Below are positions 6,095 through 7,519 of a DNA stretch of 7,519 nucleotides, in pieces (positions within the stretch are counted from its first letter, which is position 1; each line of letters opens with the position of its first letter). Position numbers and translations under genes: made by a program. Under the pieces are notes generated by a model. That model saw nothing but the letters and a program-made list of their open reading frames with translations. It ran no database searches and had not been told where the DNA came from. This stretch comes from an uncultured Clostridia bacterium (GTDB taxonomy: Bacteria > Bacillota > Clostridia > HGM11514). The stretch covers positions 1 to 7,519 of the forward strand of contig CABSMD010000127.1 in assembly GCA_902478725.1 (NCBI GenBank). The letters run 5' to 3'.

Positions 6095-7519
6095 TTTTTG
6101 CAAATAAAATCAGTCTGTCTCATAAAACTGTATTTCAATGTCTTTTCCCTCTAAAATAATTTGTCGGATGATAGTTTTGGCAATCGCTTTCTTCTCGTCC
6201 AGTGCAAGGCGTTCCCAATGATTTATTACAGAATCGATATCGATACCGGATTCAGCGGCACGGTTTTCTTGAAGCTGTATCCGGCTGATCGTGTCGGTAT
6301 AAGCTTTCTTTTCGTTGTGAAGCTGTTCCATGCTGCGGTTTAAGTATTGCGACGTGATCTCACTTCCCTCTGTCAACTGACAGATCAGCCTGTCTATTTT
6401 TGCATCAATTTGTGCCACTTTGATTTTCAGGGCGTTAATTTCAGGGCGGTCCTTTTGGATTTTAATGTCAGGTATTTTTTTCAATTGCCGCAGATAGGCA
6501 AGCAGCTCGTCTTTCACAATGGCTTCCACGCGGCTGACCTCCGGCATGTTGCGGGGATAAGGGCAGCTGTTGTTGCGTCGTCCACGGCAATACAGATAGC
6601 GGTAAACTTTATTCGGATTGGATTTGTTGGCGTAGCGTTTGATGTAACAGGTGTAGCCGCATTTGCATTTGATCAGCCCCTGAAGCCATGAGGCCGTGCC
6701 GGTTCCCAGGTTGCCGTGGTGAGCCTTTTCGTCCATAACGCTTTGTACGGCAAGCCAGAGGGACGGTTCTATGATTCCCTTATGCAATCCTATGGTAACA
6801 TAATAATTTTCGTAATTGACAAATTTGCCGCCCTTGCGCTCGGCAACGCTGCCGTAGACAAGGCAGCCATTTTCCCCGGCATAGTCCTCCACGGGGTTAT
6901 TCATATTCGCACCTTTGCTCAAGACATAGTTGTATACCTCGGCATTTGCCTTGACGTATACCGGATTTTTTAGAATACGTGATACCGTATTTGGGCTCCA
7001 ACGATCCCCTCGGGCGGTGCGGATTTTTTCCGCCGTTAGCCACCGGGCGATCTCTGCCAGACTTGCCCCGACAACGTATTTTTCATACATTTGCCTGAGT
7101 ATCACGCTTTCCTCCGGCTTTTCCTCAAAGGTGTATGTTTTTTTGCCGTTTACGCTTGTTTCCACCTTGGTATAGCCAAACGGCGCGTAACCGCCGAGAT
7201 ACAATCCCTTTTCACCGCGGGCATAGTAATTGTCCTTGATGCGCTTCTGAGTGGTTTCGCGCTCCATTTCCGCAAACATCATCAGGATATTTAAAAGCAG
7301 TTTTCCCACCGAGGTGGAGGTGTCGAAATCCTCCATGCAGGACACCAATTCCACGTTGTATTTTGCGAATTCCTGCCGCATGGTGAGAAAATCAATGAGG
7401 GAACGGCTGATACGGTCGAGCTTGTATATAATGATTTTAGTCGTGTGTCCTTTGCGGACTTCCTTCATCATACTTTGAAATTCCGGCCGGTCGGTGGACT
7501 TGCCGGAAAATCCCTTGTC
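6060..7519 (-). mobile_element. One end of an integrated element carrying a large serine recombinase (boundary approximate)
   Basis: Inferred from two facts: dpaA homology ends near 6050-6060, and the next thing met is the 3' end of an integrase-type serine recombinase (stop at 6110-6112). An integrase gene lying within ~100 bp of the attachment site is the usual arrangement for such elements. The exact crossover cannot be fixed from one junction; it lies between about 6045 and 6112. The element extends beyond the right edge; its size, cargo and other end are unknown, so phage, conjugative element or small intervening element all remain possible. Confidence 0.65.
6110..7519 (-). CDS. Large serine recombinase / site-specific integrase (N-terminus cut by window edge)
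   Basis: At least 469 aa of a large serine recombinase, which cuts two att sites through a Ser-DNA link and integrates or excises DNA. The frame is open to the window edge and adds 16 residues (DKGFSGKSTDRPEF...) before Met at 7471, so that Met is internal; roughly 60-70 N-terminal residues with the catalytic Ser are outside. Numbering from Met7471: YKLDRISRSL at 16-25 with active-site Arg20 and Arg23, AEMERETTQKRI at 67-78 (linker to helix E), a Recombinase domain with helix-turn-helix-like segment at ~130-175, a zinc ribbon with Cys269, Cys271, Cys295 and Cys303, a charged coiled coil at ~340-400, and a C-terminal helical tail. This is the size and order of Firmicutes integrases such as those of skin, Tn4451-like elements and phages. 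Nothing indicates decay in the visible part. It reads toward the dpaA remnant and ends ~50-60 bp from the likely junction. Confidence 0.93.
   Translation of the reverse strand, partial: DKGFSGKSTDRPEFQSMMKEVRKGHTTKIIIYKLDRISRSLIDFLTMRQEFAKYNVELVSCMEDFDTSTSVGKLLLNILMMFAEMERETTQKRIKDNYYARGEKGLYLGGYAPFGYTKVETSVNGKKTYTFEEKPEESVILRQMYEKYVVGASLAEIARWLTAEKIRTARGDRWSPNTVSRILKNPVYVKANAEVYNYVLSKGANMNNPVEDYAGENGCLVYGSVAERKGGKFVNYENYYVTIGLHKGIIEPSLWLAVQSVMDEKAHHGNLGTGTASWLQGLIKCKCGYTCYIKRYANKSNPNKVYRYLYCRGRRNNSCPYPRNMPEVSRVEAIVKDELLAYLRQLKKIPDIKIQKDRPEINALKIKVAQIDAKIDRLICQLTEGSEITSQYLNRSMEQLHNEKKAYTDTISRIQLQENRAAESGIDIDSVINHWERLALDEKKAIAKTIIRQIILEGKDIEIQFYETD

Larger units (their letters stand above)
5967..6119 (-). 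pseudogene. dpaA: 3'-terminal fragment of dipicolinate synthase subunit A, interrupted by an insertion
   Basis: Too short to be a standalone gene, but reading the - strand in frame to the TAA at 5967-5969 gives a peptide ending PPGKVAPITAGKIIKDTILN then IMEELGV. PGKVAPxTAG followed by an amphipathic helix is the C-terminal signature of DpaA/SpoVFA, and the position directly before dpaB is where dpaA belongs. Recognisable similarity covers about 5967-6053 (~28 codons of a protein normally near 290 aa). Upstream of that the residues stop resembling DpaA, and the frame is closed by a TGA at 6120-6122 inside the recombinase gene. There is no start codon of its own with a ribosome site. The fragment therefore marks one edge of an insertion. 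It is either the broken remnant of a dead gene or the second exon-like part of a gene restored by excision of the element. The missing ~90% should lie beyond the element, to the right of this window. Confidence 0.8.

Noticed and set aside
5965..6138. N-terminal extension of dpaB to a Met at 6138 (251-aa reading frame)
   Set aside because: The extra 58 residues overlap the recombinase end, do not resemble subunit B, and use a different frame from the DpaA C-terminus that clearly occupies this stretch. The Met at 5964 fits homology, length and ribosome site.
6110..7519. Possible small resolvase or transposase of a simple insertion sequence
   Set aside because: The zinc ribbon, coiled coil and long C-terminal region identify a large serine recombinase, not a small resolvase or an IS transposase.
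1..7519. CRISPR array, tRNA or rRNA genes, riboswitch
   Set aside because: No regularly spaced direct repeats, cloverleaf-like sequence or ribosomal RNA segments were seen, and the only gap long enough for a leader (5257-5382) is convergent.

Overview
The window looks like a piece of an endospore-forming, probably gut-associated Clostridia/Firmicutes chromosome (an Oscillospiraceae-like relative is an inference). Two things suggest this: a recognisable dipicolinate synthase subunit B gene, which is specific to sporulation, and a glycan-degradation operon of a type common in gut Firmicutes.

Left part (1-5256, + strand): five tightly packed genes that read as one operon. In order they encode an alpha-L-fucosidase (GH29, cut by the left edge), an SGNH/GDSL esterase-like hydrolase, a DUF2961/GH172 glycoside hydrolase, a NUDIX hydrolase and a FAD-dependent oxidoreductase. 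Gaps are 4 nt, 10 nt, a 1-nt stop/start overlap and 25 nt, each with a plausible Shine-Dalgarno. Together they suggest intracellular processing of a decorated, fucose-containing and possibly furanoside-containing oligosaccharide: removal of fucose, of an acyl group and of a furanosyl unit. The NUDIX and FAD proteins have no assignable substrate. Promoter and transporter would lie to the left, outside the window.

Middle (5257-5382): a short convergent intergenic region with a strong hairpin flanked by an A-run and a T-run. It can act as a bidirectional terminator for the + operon and the - strand dpa genes.

Right part (5383-7519, - strand): dpaB (spoVFB) is preceded in its own direction by only the last ~28 codons of dpaA (spoVFA). 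Upstream of that fragment the dpaA reading frame stops abruptly and is replaced by the 3' end of a large serine recombinase gene that runs off the right edge. The simplest reading is that a mobile element carrying its own serine integrase has inserted into the 3' end of the sporulation gene dpaA, with the integrase gene next to the junction. This is the layout of skin-type intervening elements (sigK/skin; spoVFB, spoVR and gerE elements in Bacillus), which are excised in the mother cell during sporulation to rebuild the gene. Whether this element is developmentally excised cannot be decided from this window, but it is the most interesting feature here.
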